In this document: positions 44,770 to 54,207 of the stretch, piece after piece
Position numbering within the stretch: the first letter of the stretch is position 1
Layout: every line of letters starts with the position of its first letter
Assembly: GCF_023111095.1 (NCBI RefSeq)
Contig: NZ_JALGYW010000027.1
Span: forward strand, 1-64,000
DNA length: 64,000 bases
Reading direction: 5' to 3'
Source: Maribellus sp. YY47
GTDB lineage: Bacteria; Bacteroidota; Bacteroidia; Bacteroidales; Prolixibacteraceae
Translations under genes and position numbers: made by a program
The notes under the pieces: model-generated
Databases searched by the model: none
The model's input: only the letters and a program-made list of their open reading frames with translations
What the model was told of the DNA's origin: nothing

Positions 44770-45752
44770 CGTTGATGTTAATGGTGGGGGTGCTGGCAGC
44801 TTGTCAGTCAGGACCCCAAACGAAAACAGTGAAAAAAATGAAGATCATCATCGATACCGATGCCAATAACGAACTCGACGATCAGCATGCTTTGGCCTAT
44901 GCTTTTCTGAACAACGATGTTTTTGATGTGGTGGGTGTGACGGTGAATAATACCGCCAACGGATACGGTTTGCAAGGCCAGTATGATGAGGCGAAACGAA
45001 TTATTCAACTATTCGATCTGGAAGAAAAATTACCGCTTTTTTTTGGTGCCGACAGTACCTACGATGTTATTGTTCCGCATATCAACGAAGCTCAGTTTGA
45101 CGGGCAGGCGGCGGTTGATTTTATCATCAGCGAAGCTATGAAAGTGAAAGACGAAAAACTCGTTTTGGCACCCATTGGCAAACTCACCAACATTGCATTG
45201 GCACTGGCCAAAGAACCGTCAATTGCGAATAAAATCAGGATTGTGTGGTTGGGAAGCAATTATCCCAATCCCGGAGAATACAATTTGGTAAATGATGTTT
45301 CCTCTGTGAATCCGGTGATTGAATCAGGAGCGCCTTTCGAAATGGTTACCGTTCGTTATGGCGACAGTACTGCAACCGATGCGGTTCGGGTTACTCCTGC
45401 CGAAGTGGAAGAGTTTCTGGCGGGGAAAGGGCCGGTTTCGCAAAATACGATTACCGGTCGTCATGGCGGCGAGTTCAACTCGTTTGGAAATTATTCAAAA
45501 GATTTGTTCGACCATGCCAAAATGCACGGTTATCCGCCATCGCGCGCTTTGTTCGACATGGTGGTGCTGGCCGTATTGAAGAATCCCGCATGGGGAACAA
45601 AACATGAAATTCCGGCTCCCAAACTCATCAATCATGCCTGGGTGGAACAACCCGGAAATTCACAAAAAATAATTTATTGGGATCAGTTTGACCGCGATGC
45701 GATTGTAAATGATCTTTTTTCGCTCATGGAGAAAACAACACCAAAGCAGTAA
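44751..45752 (+). CDS. Nucleoside hydrolase lipoprotein (IUNH family)
   Basis: A 333-residue lipoprotein with lipobox VLAAC near residue 18. The inosine-uridine nucleoside hydrolase fold has the calcium-binding DTDANNELDD motif at about 34-43, then GVTVNNT, ILAPIGKLTNIALAL-type strand and SRALFDMVVLAVL near the C-terminus. It cleaves the N-glycosidic bond of nucleosides, in this case outside the cytoplasm. It lies 13 bases before the following gene and the two are probably co-transcribed. Confidence 0.9.
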   Translation: MLYRILTLMLMVGVLAACQSGPQTKTVKKMKIIIDTDANNELDDQHALAYAFLNNDVFDVVGVTVNNTANGYGLQGQYDEAKRIIQLFDLEEKLPLFFGADSTYDVIVPHINEAQFDGQAAVDFIISEAMKVKDEKLVLAPIGKLTNIALALAKEPSIANKIRIVWLGSNYPNPGEYNLVNDVSSVNPVIESGAPFEMVTVRYGDSTATDAVRVTPAEVEEFLAGKGPVSQNTITGRHGGEFNSFGNYSKDLFDHAKMHGYPPSRALFDMVVLAVLKNPAWGTKHEIPAPKLINHAWVEQPGNSQKIIYWDQFDRDAIVNDLFSLMEKTTPKQ

Positions 45753-45765
45753 GACCAAGTTGCTA

Positions 45766-46506
45766 ATGCAAGAGCTGAAAAAACAACTGGAAGTATTGCT
45801 GGCAAGTTATTTCCGGGAGTGTTCTGATGATTTTCCCAACGGAAAAATGGAAGCTTCGGAATCTCCCGATTTCATTGTAAAACTAAAGAACAGTCACCGG
45901 CTGGGAATTGAATTGGTGCGATTGAATCCGGGAAGTGCCGTTCCACTGGATGAGAGCGAAGCTGAACAAAACGCGGTTCAGGAAGAATTGGTTGACGATG
46001 CCCGCGAGTTGTTTGAGCAGAATTCCAATGAGAAACTTTTTGTAAAGTTCCTTTTTAACAAGAAGCATCCCCTTTCGGCGGAAAGGAGTTTGGCCGTGGC
46101 CGTTCGGGCGGTAACCGCAATTCGCACCAGTATTCGTAACCGGAATATGAGAACTCTTTTTTACCTGGTTATTCCCACAGAACAATTGCCTGAAGGCATC
46201 GATGAAATACTTGTCCTTCATCATCCGGGATTGGAAACTTCGGTTTGGGAGTGTTCCAATAACCTCGGGATATCACGGAACGTGGTGGAAGATATTCAGA
46301 ATTCGATAGAAAAGAAAGAAGAAAAATTGCGCTTGTATAAAAAGCGACAACTGGAATCCTACTGGTTGCTGATCACAACCGACCGCCTGCGTGGGCAACG
46401 TAATTACAACATCCGGAACCAAATTGCCAACCAAAATTTTCACTCCGGCTTCGACGGCGTTTTTCTGTTCGACTTATTTCGTTCCCATGTTTTCAGATTG
46501 GTATAG
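45766..46506 (+). CDS. Hypothetical protein, possible PD-(D/E)xK-like fold
   Basis: I start at the ATG 45766 (246 residues), 13 bases after the nucleoside hydrolase stop; an upstream ATG at 45709 would overlap that gene. After an N-terminal helix, residues 34-35 are P-D and residue 49 is E in GIELVRL, which resembles the PD...ExK layout of restriction-like nucleases but with V in place of the lysine. A hydrophobic YWLLITTDRLRG strand near residue 200 is also seen in some such families. No signal peptide. The nuclease link is tentative. Confidence 0.6.
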   Translation: MQELKKQLEVLLASYFRECSDDFPNGKMEASESPDFIVKLKNSHRLGIELVRLNPGSAVPLDESEAEQNAVQEELVDDARELFEQNSNEKLFVKFLFNKKHPLSAERSLAVAVRAVTAIRTSIRNRNMRTLFYLVIPTEQLPEGIDEILVLHHPGLETSVWECSNNLGISRNVVEDIQNSIEKKEEKLRLYKKRQLESYWLLITTDRLRGQRNYNIRNQIANQNFHSGFDGVFLFDLFRSHVFRLV

Positions 46507-46542
46507 AAAATATCCGTGTGGCGCGCTTTCAAAAATAAAAGG

Positions 46543-47892
46543 TTAGATAAAAATCAGCGAAAGCAGATAAACAAAGGCCATGCTAACAAGGCCCTGTAGC
46601 AGGGTGGCTGTGGTGTGCGTGCGGTAGCCGGTTTTTACGTCCATTCCCGAAAACTGCGTAACTACCCAGAAATAGCTGTCGTTGGCGTGCGAAATCGTCA
46701 TTGCTCCCGCACCGGTGGCCATAACCGCCAAAACTTTTCCATACAGCGAATCGAGACCGATACTCGCCAATAATGGAGCGATGAGCGCTGAGGTTGCCAC
46801 TAAGGCAACCGTGGAAGATCCCTGTGCCGTTTTAAATACAGCTGCAATCAAAAAGGGGAGAAAGATCCCGAGTTGATAATCGGCCAGCAGGTTGCCCAGT
46901 GTTTCTCCAATATGTGTTTCCTTTAAAATGGTTCCGAAGGCGCCTCCCGCTCCCGTAATCAGCAAAATGGGTGCGGCGGAAACGATTCCCTCGCCGATCC
47001 AGCCGGTAAGCGTTTCCCGGTCGAATTTTGGAAAAAGCAGAAACGAAAGAAATAATCCAATCAGCAGGGCATTTACGGGTTGCCCCGCGAAATTGAGAAT
47101 TTCAAATAAGAGACCTTGCCCAAGAGGCTGTGAAGGATAAGTGGCCACCGATCGGAAAGCAATCAGAAAGATGGGCACAACAATGGGCGAAAGCGCTTTT
47201 ATTCCCGATGGCAATTGAATGTTCTCCTGTGATGATGGTAGTATTTCCTCGGCATCTTCTGTTGAAGTATAGTGTTTTCCCGCAAATGAAGCCCAGAAAT
47301 ACCCGGTGAACATTGCGATTAGCGCTACTCCAAGTCCAAAGAGAATAACAAGCCCCAGCTGATCTTCCATACCAAGGTTTCCGGCAGCGGCAATCGGCCC
47401 CGGCGTTGGCGGAACAAAAGTGTGGGCAGCGTACAGTCCTGTAGCAAGCGCAATGGAAAGTGATACCGATGGCTTCCCGGTTTTTTGCCGGATCGACTTT
47501 TTCAACGAAGAAAGTATAATGTAGGCAGAATCGCAGAATACGGGGATCGAAACCAGGTAGCCAATGATCGACATGGCCAGGCCAGGGTAACGTTTGCCCA
47601 CCAGTTTTAGCACGAGGTCGGCCAGTTTTATGGCTGCATTCGATTTTTCAAGTATCGTTCCGATGATGGTTCCGAGTATGATCACAATTCCGATGTAGGC
47701 CATAATGTTCCCAAAACCCGTGGAAATGCTGGTGGCAATATCGGCAGTTGGCAGTCCGGCCAATGCTCCGGCCAGGTACGAGGCCAGTAGCAACACCAGA
47801 AAGGGATGCATTTTTAGTTTAGTCGTTCCCAAAATAATGAACAACACGGAAAGCAGTAAAACTGCAATCAGTCCAATTGTACTCGTCATCAT
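46543..47892 (-). CDS. GntP-family gluconate/hydroxyacid permease
   Basis: A 449-residue polytopic membrane transporter with about twelve helices. GntP signatures are PFLVLLLASYLAGALAGLP at the start, GTIIGTILEKSNAA, IPVFCDSAYIIL, the HTFVPPTPGPIAAAGNLG stretch and SHANDSYFWVVTQFSGM near the end. The family imports gluconate, glycerate or similar sugar acids with protons. It follows an exported Nif3-like gene by 7 bases, so the two form an operon. Confidence 0.92.
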   Translation of the reverse strand: MMTSTIGLIAVLLLSVLFIILGTTKLKMHPFLVLLLASYLAGALAGLPTADIATSISTGFGNIMAYIGIVIILGTIIGTILEKSNAAIKLADLVLKLVGKRYPGLAMSIIGYLVSIPVFCDSAYIILSSLKKSIRQKTGKPSVSLSIALATGLYAAHTFVPPTPGPIAAAGNLGMEDQLGLVILFGLGVALIAMFTGYFWASFAGKHYTSTEDAEEILPSSQENIQLPSGIKALSPIVVPIFLIAFRSVATYPSQPLGQGLLFEILNFAGQPVNALLIGLFLSFLLFPKFDRETLTGWIGEGIVSAAPILLITGAGGAFGTILKETHIGETLGNLLADYQLGIFLPFLIAAVFKTAQGSSTVALVATSALIAPLLASIGLDSLYGKVLAVMATGAGAMTISHANDSYFWVVTQFSGMDVKTGYRTHTTATLLQGLVSMAFVYLLSLIFI

Positions 47893-47899
47893 GTATTAC

Positions 47900-48751
47900 T
47901 TAAAGGGTGGAGAAATTGGGAACGTTTTCTATGAAATGGATGGGCATTTCAGAAATAAAACCTTTTAACCACTGGGCACAGTATTTCATCCCGGCTTCTT
48001 CCGATTTTACATGCCCGACAAAAATCACCGCTTTGTTCTTTCCTTGTGCCGCCGCGTCATTTACATACGAATAGGTTTCCCACTCGTTGGCTTCACCGGC
48101 CACCATTACTTCCATCCGTGGTTCGCTCAGCATTTGTAAGTGTCGCTGTCCGCCGGGCGCCCCCAAAGCTATTCCCACATTTGTGAACTCCATTTCGGGA
48201 TCGCCAATCACACGGACAGTTTCCATGCCGAGTTGTTTCTTGAGTGTTTCGGCATATTTTTTTACGCTTTGCCGGGGTAAGCGAAAATGAGTGAGCGAAC
48301 CGTCAACCGAGCATGACTCCAGTTCGAGCTGATCAATCATACCTTTATAAACCCCGTCGGGCTCGGTTTTGTGAATATGATCGTGAAAACGGAAGATCAC
48401 AAGTTTATTTTTGTCGATGAACGCCTTCTTTTCTTCAAAAACAGGATCGTTTTGCAAATTCGCGGTTTCGTCGAGGTGGCTGTAAAAAACAGGTTCGTGC
48501 ACGATAATGAAATTGCATCCCAGTTCAACGGCCTTTTTCAAGGTGGGCATATCGGCAAACATGCAAACAGCGATTCCTTTTAGCGGGGTTTGCGGATCGC
48601 CGGCTTTGTACACATCCACCGTGTTACTCATCCAGTCGCAGGTAACATGCTGTTTTATCTGTTCAACCACATCGTCAGGAGTCTTGGGGTGAATGCTTTG
48701 GGCTACAACAAAAAAAGGAAACAATAGCAAGAGAAATATTGATGTTTTCAT
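47900..48751 (-). CDS. Exported Nif3-like protein with altered metal site
   Basis: A 283-residue protein with signal peptide (cleavage after VVAQ) and a Nif3-like domain, unlike the usual cytoplasmic members. Where the canonical protein at 31146 has HHP, this has HEP (IIVHEPVF); the aspartate site is replaced by a HDHIH stretch, and the end has GHVKSEEAG in place of GHFESEQF. A metal site is therefore still plausible but modified. It lacks the PII-like insert of long Nif3 proteins. It precedes the GntP permease by 7 bases. Substrate is unknown; a role in sugar-acid or nucleotide-sugar turnover is only a guess. Confidence 0.82.
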   Translation of the reverse strand: MKTSIFLLLLFPFFVVAQSIHPKTPDDVVEQIKQHVTCDWMSNTVDVYKAGDPQTPLKGIAVCMFADMPTLKKAVELGCNFIIVHEPVFYSHLDETANLQNDPVFEEKKAFIDKNKLVIFRFHDHIHKTEPDGVYKGMIDQLELESCSVDGSLTHFRLPRQSVKKYAETLKKQLGMETVRVIGDPEMEFTNVGIALGAPGGQRHLQMLSEPRMEVMVAGEANEWETYSYVNDAAAQGKNKAVIFVGHVKSEEAGMKYCAQWLKGFISEMPIHFIENVPNFSTL

Positions 48752-48974
48752 CGGTATTGCAGGTTTTGGTTATTGGAGTTAAAAATAATGTTTATGAATG
48801 GAGCAGCAACCGAAAATGTACGAAACTTGCATTTTGTTTCCGAAAAAGGAATTTATATTTTTAGGAACTGCCCGAATATAAAAGTTGGAGGTACGCCGGG
48901 CACAGATCGAAGATAAATTCAAGGTGTTTTTTGAAAAGAATTAGTATTTCCAAGATAATAAAACCTAAAAAATA

Positions 48975-49982
48975 ATGAGAATGAAACGTGTGGCAGTTAT
49001 TGGATTTGGCTTTATGGGGATCATGCACAGTCGCCAGTTGCTGGCGATTGACGGAGTTGAACTGGTTGCTATCATTGAAAAAGATGTCGCTTCAGTAGCC
49101 CGCAAGCTGAATGAGCAGTTGGGAAATCTATCGCTTGGAGAAGGAGATAACGGCGCACTGCTAAAAATTCCGGTTTACCCTTCGTTAGCCGATTGTTTAA
49201 ACGAACAGCAGCTGGATGCGGTACATGTTTGCGTGCATACCGAGCTGCATTACCCACTGGTAAAAGAGGCCTTGAACAACAACCTGCATGTATTGGTGGA
49301 AAAACCTTTTGTACTGGACGTGGAAAAAGGAGAAGAATTGATTGCACTCGCAGCCGAAAAAAAGTGTGTTCTGATGGTTGCCCATGTTGTTCGTTTTATG
49401 TCGCCGTATCAGAAACTGTTAAATTTTATTGAGGCCCAGGAATACGGTGCGCTGAAATTTTTGTCGCTTACCCGTTTTTCAGGTGTTCCGCAATGGGGAC
49501 AATGGCTCGAAAAGCAAAAGAACTTTGGAGTTTCCGGCGGGGCTCTTTTTGATCTGGTCATTCACGACATCGATTTTGCTGCCTTTGCTGTAGGAATTCC
49601 ATCCGAAATATCCGATAAAACAATACTCCCGGGAAAACTAAGCCGTCATGACTATGTGTCGGCAACCTGGCGTTATCCCGGTCCCGGCCTGGTGGTAAGG
49701 GTCGAGGGGGGCAATGTGTTTCATGCCACCTTCCCGTTTCGGGCAGAGTACACTGCAGTATTTGAGCAGGCAAGCGTAAGCTTTTCATCCGCTGACGGCG
49801 AGAATATTTACATTTCCGGGAACACGGAACAGGCCACGATTCCGGCAAACGATCTGGGTGACGGTTACTTTAATGAAATTCAGTTCTTTTACGCAGCTTT
49901 GCAAAAGGGTTCACTTCCATCGAAATACAGTCCTGAATCGGCATTGGAAAACATACGTTTGTGTTACCGTCATGCGGAATAG
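48975..49982 (+). CDS. Gfo/Idh/MocA-family oxidoreductase (cytoplasmic)
   Basis: A 335-residue NAD(P)-dependent oxidoreductase. The Rossmann start is RVAVIGFGFMGIMHSRQL, the EKPFVLD motif is at about 110 (the lysine contacts substrate and nicotinamide), and VIHDIDFAAFAVG contains the catalytic-region aspartate/histidine. No signal peptide. Substrates of this family are sugars, inositols or sugar derivatives; none can be chosen here. It is transcribed alone, about 220 bases from the divergent Nif3 gene. Confidence 0.9.
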   Translation: MRMKRVAVIGFGFMGIMHSRQLLAIDGVELVAIIEKDVASVARKLNEQLGNLSLGEGDNGALLKIPVYPSLADCLNEQQLDAVHVCVHTELHYPLVKEALNNNLHVLVEKPFVLDVEKGEELIALAAEKKCVLMVAHVVRFMSPYQKLLNFIEAQEYGALKFLSLTRFSGVPQWGQWLEKQKNFGVSGGALFDLVIHDIDFAAFAVGIPSEISDKTILPGKLSRHDYVSATWRYPGPGLVVRVEGGNVFHATFPFRAEYTAVFEQASVSFSSADGENIYISGNTEQATIPANDLGDGYFNEIQFFYAALQKGSLPSKYSPESALENIRLCYRHAE

Positions 49983-50196
49983 CCAACTCGTTTATGTAGA
50001 GAATCTTACCAACTGTTTTGCATGATGAAGAGAAGGAGCGAACCCGAATTTTGTTTCTGCTGATGGATGTTAGATTTTCATGCTATTTCTGAAGAACGCA
50101 TAGGATTTGTTTGAAGTTGTGCCGGAAGAATTGCAGGAGTTAGTATAGAGCATGGATAAATGATGTACTTTCGCTGCAGAATAATCAGGTAAGTCA

Positions 50197-51126
50197 ATGC
50201 ATAAAAAATCAGCCCATCCGGCAAGAAAATCTTCTCCCGGAGAACGGAAAGATGTACTTTTCAGAGTAACAGAAGAAGTTTCATTAATGGAATTTCTGAT
50301 CGCGCAATTGCCCAGTAAAAGCCGCGACAATATTAAATCGCTGTTGCGTAACAAGCAGGTATGGGTGGGTGATCAAATTGTGTCCCAATTCAATCATCAG
50401 CTATTGCCAGGGCAAATGGTAAGAATTTCGGGAAGCCGAAGTCGGGCAGAAAAGAAGTTCGCAGAATTTACGATTGTTTTCGAAGACGATTCTTTGATTG
50501 TGATTGATAAATCAGCGGGTTTGCTTTCGATCGCAACAGGCAGCGACAATACACATAATGCTTTCCGGATGCTGAGCGACTATGTAAAAACACAGGATCC
50601 TAAAAATAAAATTTTCATTGTGCATCGCCTTGACCGGGAAACATCGGGGCTGATGGTTTATGCAAAAAATGAAGAAGTAAAAAAGTTGCTTCAGGAAAAC
50701 TGGAATACGGAGGAAACACAAAAGTGCTATGTGGCTTTGGTTGAGGGGCAGCTGGAAAAGCAAGAAGGAACTATTGTTTCTTATTTGTTCGAAGACAAAG
50801 TTTTCCGGGTGCATTCGAGTCAGAATCCGAATAAAGGGCTAAAAGCCATTACCAATTACCGGGTGCTTGAATCAAACGCCAATTTTTCATTGCTTCAGGT
50901 CGAACTTAAAACAGGTCGTAAAAATCAGATACGGGTGCATTTGCAGGAGATTGGGCACAGCATTGTCGGGGATAAAAAATACGGAGCAGTATCGAGCCCG
51001 ATCCGAAGACTGGGGCTTCATGCGCAGCAGCTGCGATTTGTCCATCCGGTTAGCGGAGAGAAATTGCATTTTGAAACAAAGGTCCCATCTGTATTTCATT
51101 CACTGCTGAAAAGAAAATACAAATAG
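50197..51126 (+). CDS. RluA-family pseudouridine synthase
   Basis: A 309-residue enzyme with an N-terminal S4 RNA-binding domain (LPSKSRDNIKSLLRNKQVWV) and the catalytic domain. The HRLDRETSGLMVYAKN motif carries the catalytic aspartate; GRKNQIRVHLQEIGHSI is the second conserved block. It isomerises uridine to pseudouridine in rRNA or tRNA; the target site cannot be read from sequence. It has an N-terminal basic tail before the S4 domain. Confidence 0.94.
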   Translation: MHKKSAHPARKSSPGERKDVLFRVTEEVSLMEFLIAQLPSKSRDNIKSLLRNKQVWVGDQIVSQFNHQLLPGQMVRISGSRSRAEKKFAEFTIVFEDDSLIVIDKSAGLLSIATGSDNTHNAFRMLSDYVKTQDPKNKIFIVHRLDRETSGLMVYAKNEEVKKLLQENWNTEETQKCYVALVEGQLEKQEGTIVSYLFEDKVFRVHSSQNPNKGLKAITNYRVLESNANFSLLQVELKTGRKNQIRVHLQEIGHSIVGDKKYGAVSSPIRRLGLHAQQLRFVHPVSGEKLHFETKVPSVFHSLLKRKYK

Positions 51127-51167
51127 GACCTTAGTCTTATTTCCTGTTGAAACGGTTCGTTAACGGA

Positions 51168-52706
51168 TTATTCTTCCCACGGAACCAGTTTTGATTTGTA
51201 ATAATCAATTTCCATCTTTTCGAAGCGCTTTCCGTGTTTTGCCAAACGGAGTTTGTAGCTTTCCCAGTCGCGCTGCTCAGCCGGAGTCCAGCCAATTTCA
51301 GCATAACCGCTTATACGCGGAAACACCATGTACTCAATTTCGTCGAGGTTGGTAATGGTTTCAGCCCACAGCGGCGCTTCAATTCCTTTTATGTTTTCCT
51401 GGGTAATGCCCTCGACCAATTTGGCAGGATCCCAGTTGTAGCCACGGTCCACTTCAATGTAAGCAGCCCAATGCAAGCCCAGGTGAGTAGTAGAATCGTA
51501 CTGCATATCGAGGTAAGCGTATCTGGCAGGCGACATAATTACCTGGGCACCTTTTTCAACACCCAGTTTTGTGTTTTTTTCATTGGCCCAAAATTGTATG
51601 GTGGCATTGTCAATCAACTCGGCATTGGCAATTTCGTCCCAGCCAATCACTTTCTTTCCGTATTGTTCAACAATTTTCTGAACGCGGTTTACAAAGTACA
51701 CATAGTCGTCGTGTTTGGTTGAAAGCGACTCGTCTCCTCCAATATGAAAGTAGGGGCCAGGTGTTATTTCTGCAAGCTCGCGAACTACATCGTCAATAAA
51801 TTCGTAAGTAATTTCCTTGTCGGTACACAACGAGCTAAAGCCTACTTCTGTTCCGGTGTAATGGTCTCTTGCTTTCCCGTCGCAATTCAACTCGGCATAC
51901 GAAGCCAGTGCCGCATTGGTATGTCCGGGCATGTCGATTTCAGGAACGATGGTGATGCTGCGATCCATGGCGTACTGAACAATCTCTTTGTAATCTTCCT
52001 GGGTGTAATAACCTCCTTCGCCACCGCCTACTTGTGTGCTGCCGCCAATCTCAGTAAGTTTGGGCCACGATTTAATCTCAATTCTCCAGCCCTGGTCATC
52101 GCTCAAGTGCAGGTGGAAGATGTTTATTTTATAGGCTGCCAGCATGTCGATGACTTTTTTTACGTCTTCTTTGGGGAAAAAATGTCTCGAAACGTCAAGC
52201 ATCATACCACGGTAAGCGTATACGGGATAGTCGCGAATAGTACCTGTCGGAACATAGATTGCTTCGCCTGATGCAAGGTTGGCAGGAAGTGTTTGCAAAA
52301 ACGTTTGAACGCCATAAAAACAACCAGCCGGATCGGTTCCTTTAATGGTAATAAGTTTTTTGTCGATCGTTAATTCATATCCTTCTGCTCCCAGTTCATC
52401 ACTCGCTTCAACTGCGATATAAATGCCTTTTGATGGGGCTTCCTGTACCGGTTGAATGGTGATTTTTTCAGTGGCTTTCCCAATTTTAGCTGCGAGAATT
52501 TCAGCAGTCTTCATCAACTCTTCAGCGCCGTTCTGTACATAAATGATGGTTGAATTATTAACCTCAAATGCAGTTCCGGTAGCGGTTACACTAACCGGCT
52601 TAGGAATAAATGCGGTTTGGGTCAGGTCGGTTTTTACAGGTTCTGAACAGCTTTGGATCAGAAACGCTAAACTTGCCATAAATAGACATACAATTTTAAT
52701 GTTCAT
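51168..52706 (-). CDS. Beta-N-acetylhexosaminidase lipoprotein, GH20
   Basis: A 512-residue lipoprotein with lipobox LIQSC near residue 20. A short GH20b-like N-terminal domain (about 30-150) is followed by the catalytic barrel, with YRGMMLDVSRHFF, HLHLSDDQGWRIEI, VPEIDMPGHTNAALASY and the catalytic Asp-Glu pair in HIGGDES. It removes terminal GlcNAc or GalNAc from glycans outside the cytoplasm, complementing the GH3/NamZ enzymes encoded at 5517-9789. All expected motifs are present. Confidence 0.94.
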   Translation of the reverse strand: MNIKIVCLFMASLAFLIQSCSEPVKTDLTQTAFIPKPVSVTATGTAFEVNNSTIIYVQNGAEELMKTAEILAAKIGKATEKITIQPVQEAPSKGIYIAVEASDELGAEGYELTIDKKLITIKGTDPAGCFYGVQTFLQTLPANLASGEAIYVPTGTIRDYPVYAYRGMMLDVSRHFFPKEDVKKVIDMLAAYKINIFHLHLSDDQGWRIEIKSWPKLTEIGGSTQVGGGEGGYYTQEDYKEIVQYAMDRSITIVPEIDMPGHTNAALASYAELNCDGKARDHYTGTEVGFSSLCTDKEITYEFIDDVVRELAEITPGPYFHIGGDESLSTKHDDYVYFVNRVQKIVEQYGKKVIGWDEIANAELIDNATIQFWANEKNTKLGVEKGAQVIMSPARYAYLDMQYDSTTHLGLHWAAYIEVDRGYNWDPAKLVEGITQENIKGIEAPLWAETITNLDEIEYMVFPRISGYAEIGWTPAEQRDWESYKLRLAKHGKRFEKMEIDYYKSKLVPWEE

Positions 52707-52841
52707 TGAAATCAGTTTTTAAAAGAATTTAAATGTTGTGTAAAGGTATGGAAAAACATTAATTAATGTATTGCCCGCAGCACTTGGTTTACCTGATATT
52801 TCTGTTAATTTAGTGGTGTTAAACATAAACCTATATTCATC

Positions 52842-54182
52842 ATGACTCAAAAGCATCTCGGCAGACGGAGTTTTATTACAAAAGCCACTGTTGGTACCCT
52901 GGGGGTTGCAAGTGTTCTTGCGGCCTGTTCCTCTGAAAAAGTAAAAATAAGTGAAGATGTTATACCTGAACTTTTGGATCAGGCTCCCGACGGGAAGGTG
53001 ATAAAAGCCGGGCTGGTGGGCTGCGGTGGTCGTGGTACCGGAGCAGCGCTCAATTTTCTGGATGCCGGGCCAAATTTGCAGATTGTTGCTTTGGGAGATG
53101 TTTTTCAGGATAAAATTGACAATTGCCGCGAGCAGCTGAAAAAAGAACGCGGCGTAGAAGTTGCCGATGAAAATTGCTTCATCGGGTTCGACGCCTACGA
53201 AAAAGTAATCGACGCAGGAGTTGATCTGGTTTTACTGTGCACTCCTCCTCACTTCCGCCCGGTGCATGTAGAGGCAGCGATTAATGCACGCAAAAATGTT
53301 TTTATGGAGAAACCCTGTGCGGTCGATCCGGTGGGAGCGCGTTCGGTGCTGGCTTCTTCGAAAAAGGCCGAAGCGCTGGGACTCTCAATGGTAAGTGGTA
53401 CCATCCGACGTGTTCAGAAAGATTATATGACAACCGCTCTGAAAGTGAAGAACGGTGAGATTGGCGAAATTGTCGGGGCAAATATTATTCGCAACGGTGG
53501 CGCTTTGTGGCATCGGAAACGCAATCCGGAATGGACCGACATGGAATACATGCTTCGGAACTGGGTGAATCACTGTTGGCTTTCGGGCGATCATATTACC
53601 GAGCAGTTTATTCATGAGCTGGATGTGATGAGCTGGTTTTTGGGCGAAAATCCTAAAAAAGCGATTGGTTACGGCGGCCGGCAACGTAGGCTGACAGGAG
53701 ACCTTTACGATTTTTTCAGTATTGAATATGAATACGAAAACGGTATGCGTGCGCATTGTGCGGCCCGTCAAATAAACGGATGTGCCAACGGGAAAGTTGA
53801 ACGCATTGTCGGGACCAAGGGTGTCGCGATTGCTTCGGGCAAAATACTCGATACGCAAGGCAATGAGGTTTGGAACTATCCAAAGTGGGAGGAAGGTGTA
53901 ACCGATCCGAAATGGAAAGTGACCAATCCGTTTGTACAGGAACATATCAACCTGGTAACTGCCATACGTACCGGAAAACCTGTTAACGACGCGGAAGCAC
54001 AGGTTAATTCCACATTAACTTCAATTATGGGTAGAATTGCGGCCTACACCGGGAAAGAGGTAACCTGGGAGGAAGTGATGAATTCTGATCTTTACCTGGG
54101 GCCGAAAACTTATGCATTTGGTCCGTTGGAAGAGATCAATAACCCGGTTCCTTTGGCTGGTGAAGCAAATAAATTGAGTTAA
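52842..54182 (+). CDS. Tat-exported Gfo/Idh/MocA oxidoreductase
   Basis: A 446-residue protein with a twin-arginine signal ([15 protein letters not shown]) followed by a lipobox-like LAAC, so it is folded with its cofactor before export and possibly lipidated. The oxidoreductase domain has [15 protein letters not shown] (Rossmann loop), [10 protein letters not shown] and [11 protein letters not shown]. It is followed 25 bases later by a DUF1080 gene. In known 3-keto-glycoside pathways such oxidoreductases make the 3-keto sugar that DUF1080 enzymes cleave, so the two probably act in sequence in the periplasm. Confidence 0.92.
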   Translation: MTQKHLGRRSFITKATVGTLGVASVLAACSSEKVKISEDVIPELLDQAPDGKVIKAGLVGCGGRGTGAALNFLDAGPNLQIVALGDVFQDKIDNCREQLKKERGVEVADENCFIGFDAYEKVIDAGVDLVLLCTPPHFRPVHVEAAINARKNVFMEKPCAVDPVGARSVLASSKKAEALGLSMVSGTIRRVQKDYMTTALKVKNGEIGEIVGANIIRNGGALWHRKRNPEWTDMEYMLRNWVNHCWLSGDHITEQFIHELDVMSWFLGENPKKAIGYGGRQRRLTGDLYDFFSIEYEYENGMRAHCAARQINGCANGKVERIVGTKGVAIASGKILDTQGNEVWNYPKWEEGVTDPKWKVTNPFVQEHINLVTAIRTGKPVNDAEAQVNSTLTSIMGRIAAYTGKEVTWEEVMNSDLYLGPKTYAFGPLEEINNPVPLAGEANKLS

Positions 54183-54207
54183 TTCCGTATTAAAAAAAGT
54201 ACATCAG

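Noticed and set aside
51744-52271. 175-codon open frame antisense to the GH20 gene
   Set aside because: The GH20 catalytic motifs cover this region on the minus strand; the opposite frame shows no recognisable protein.
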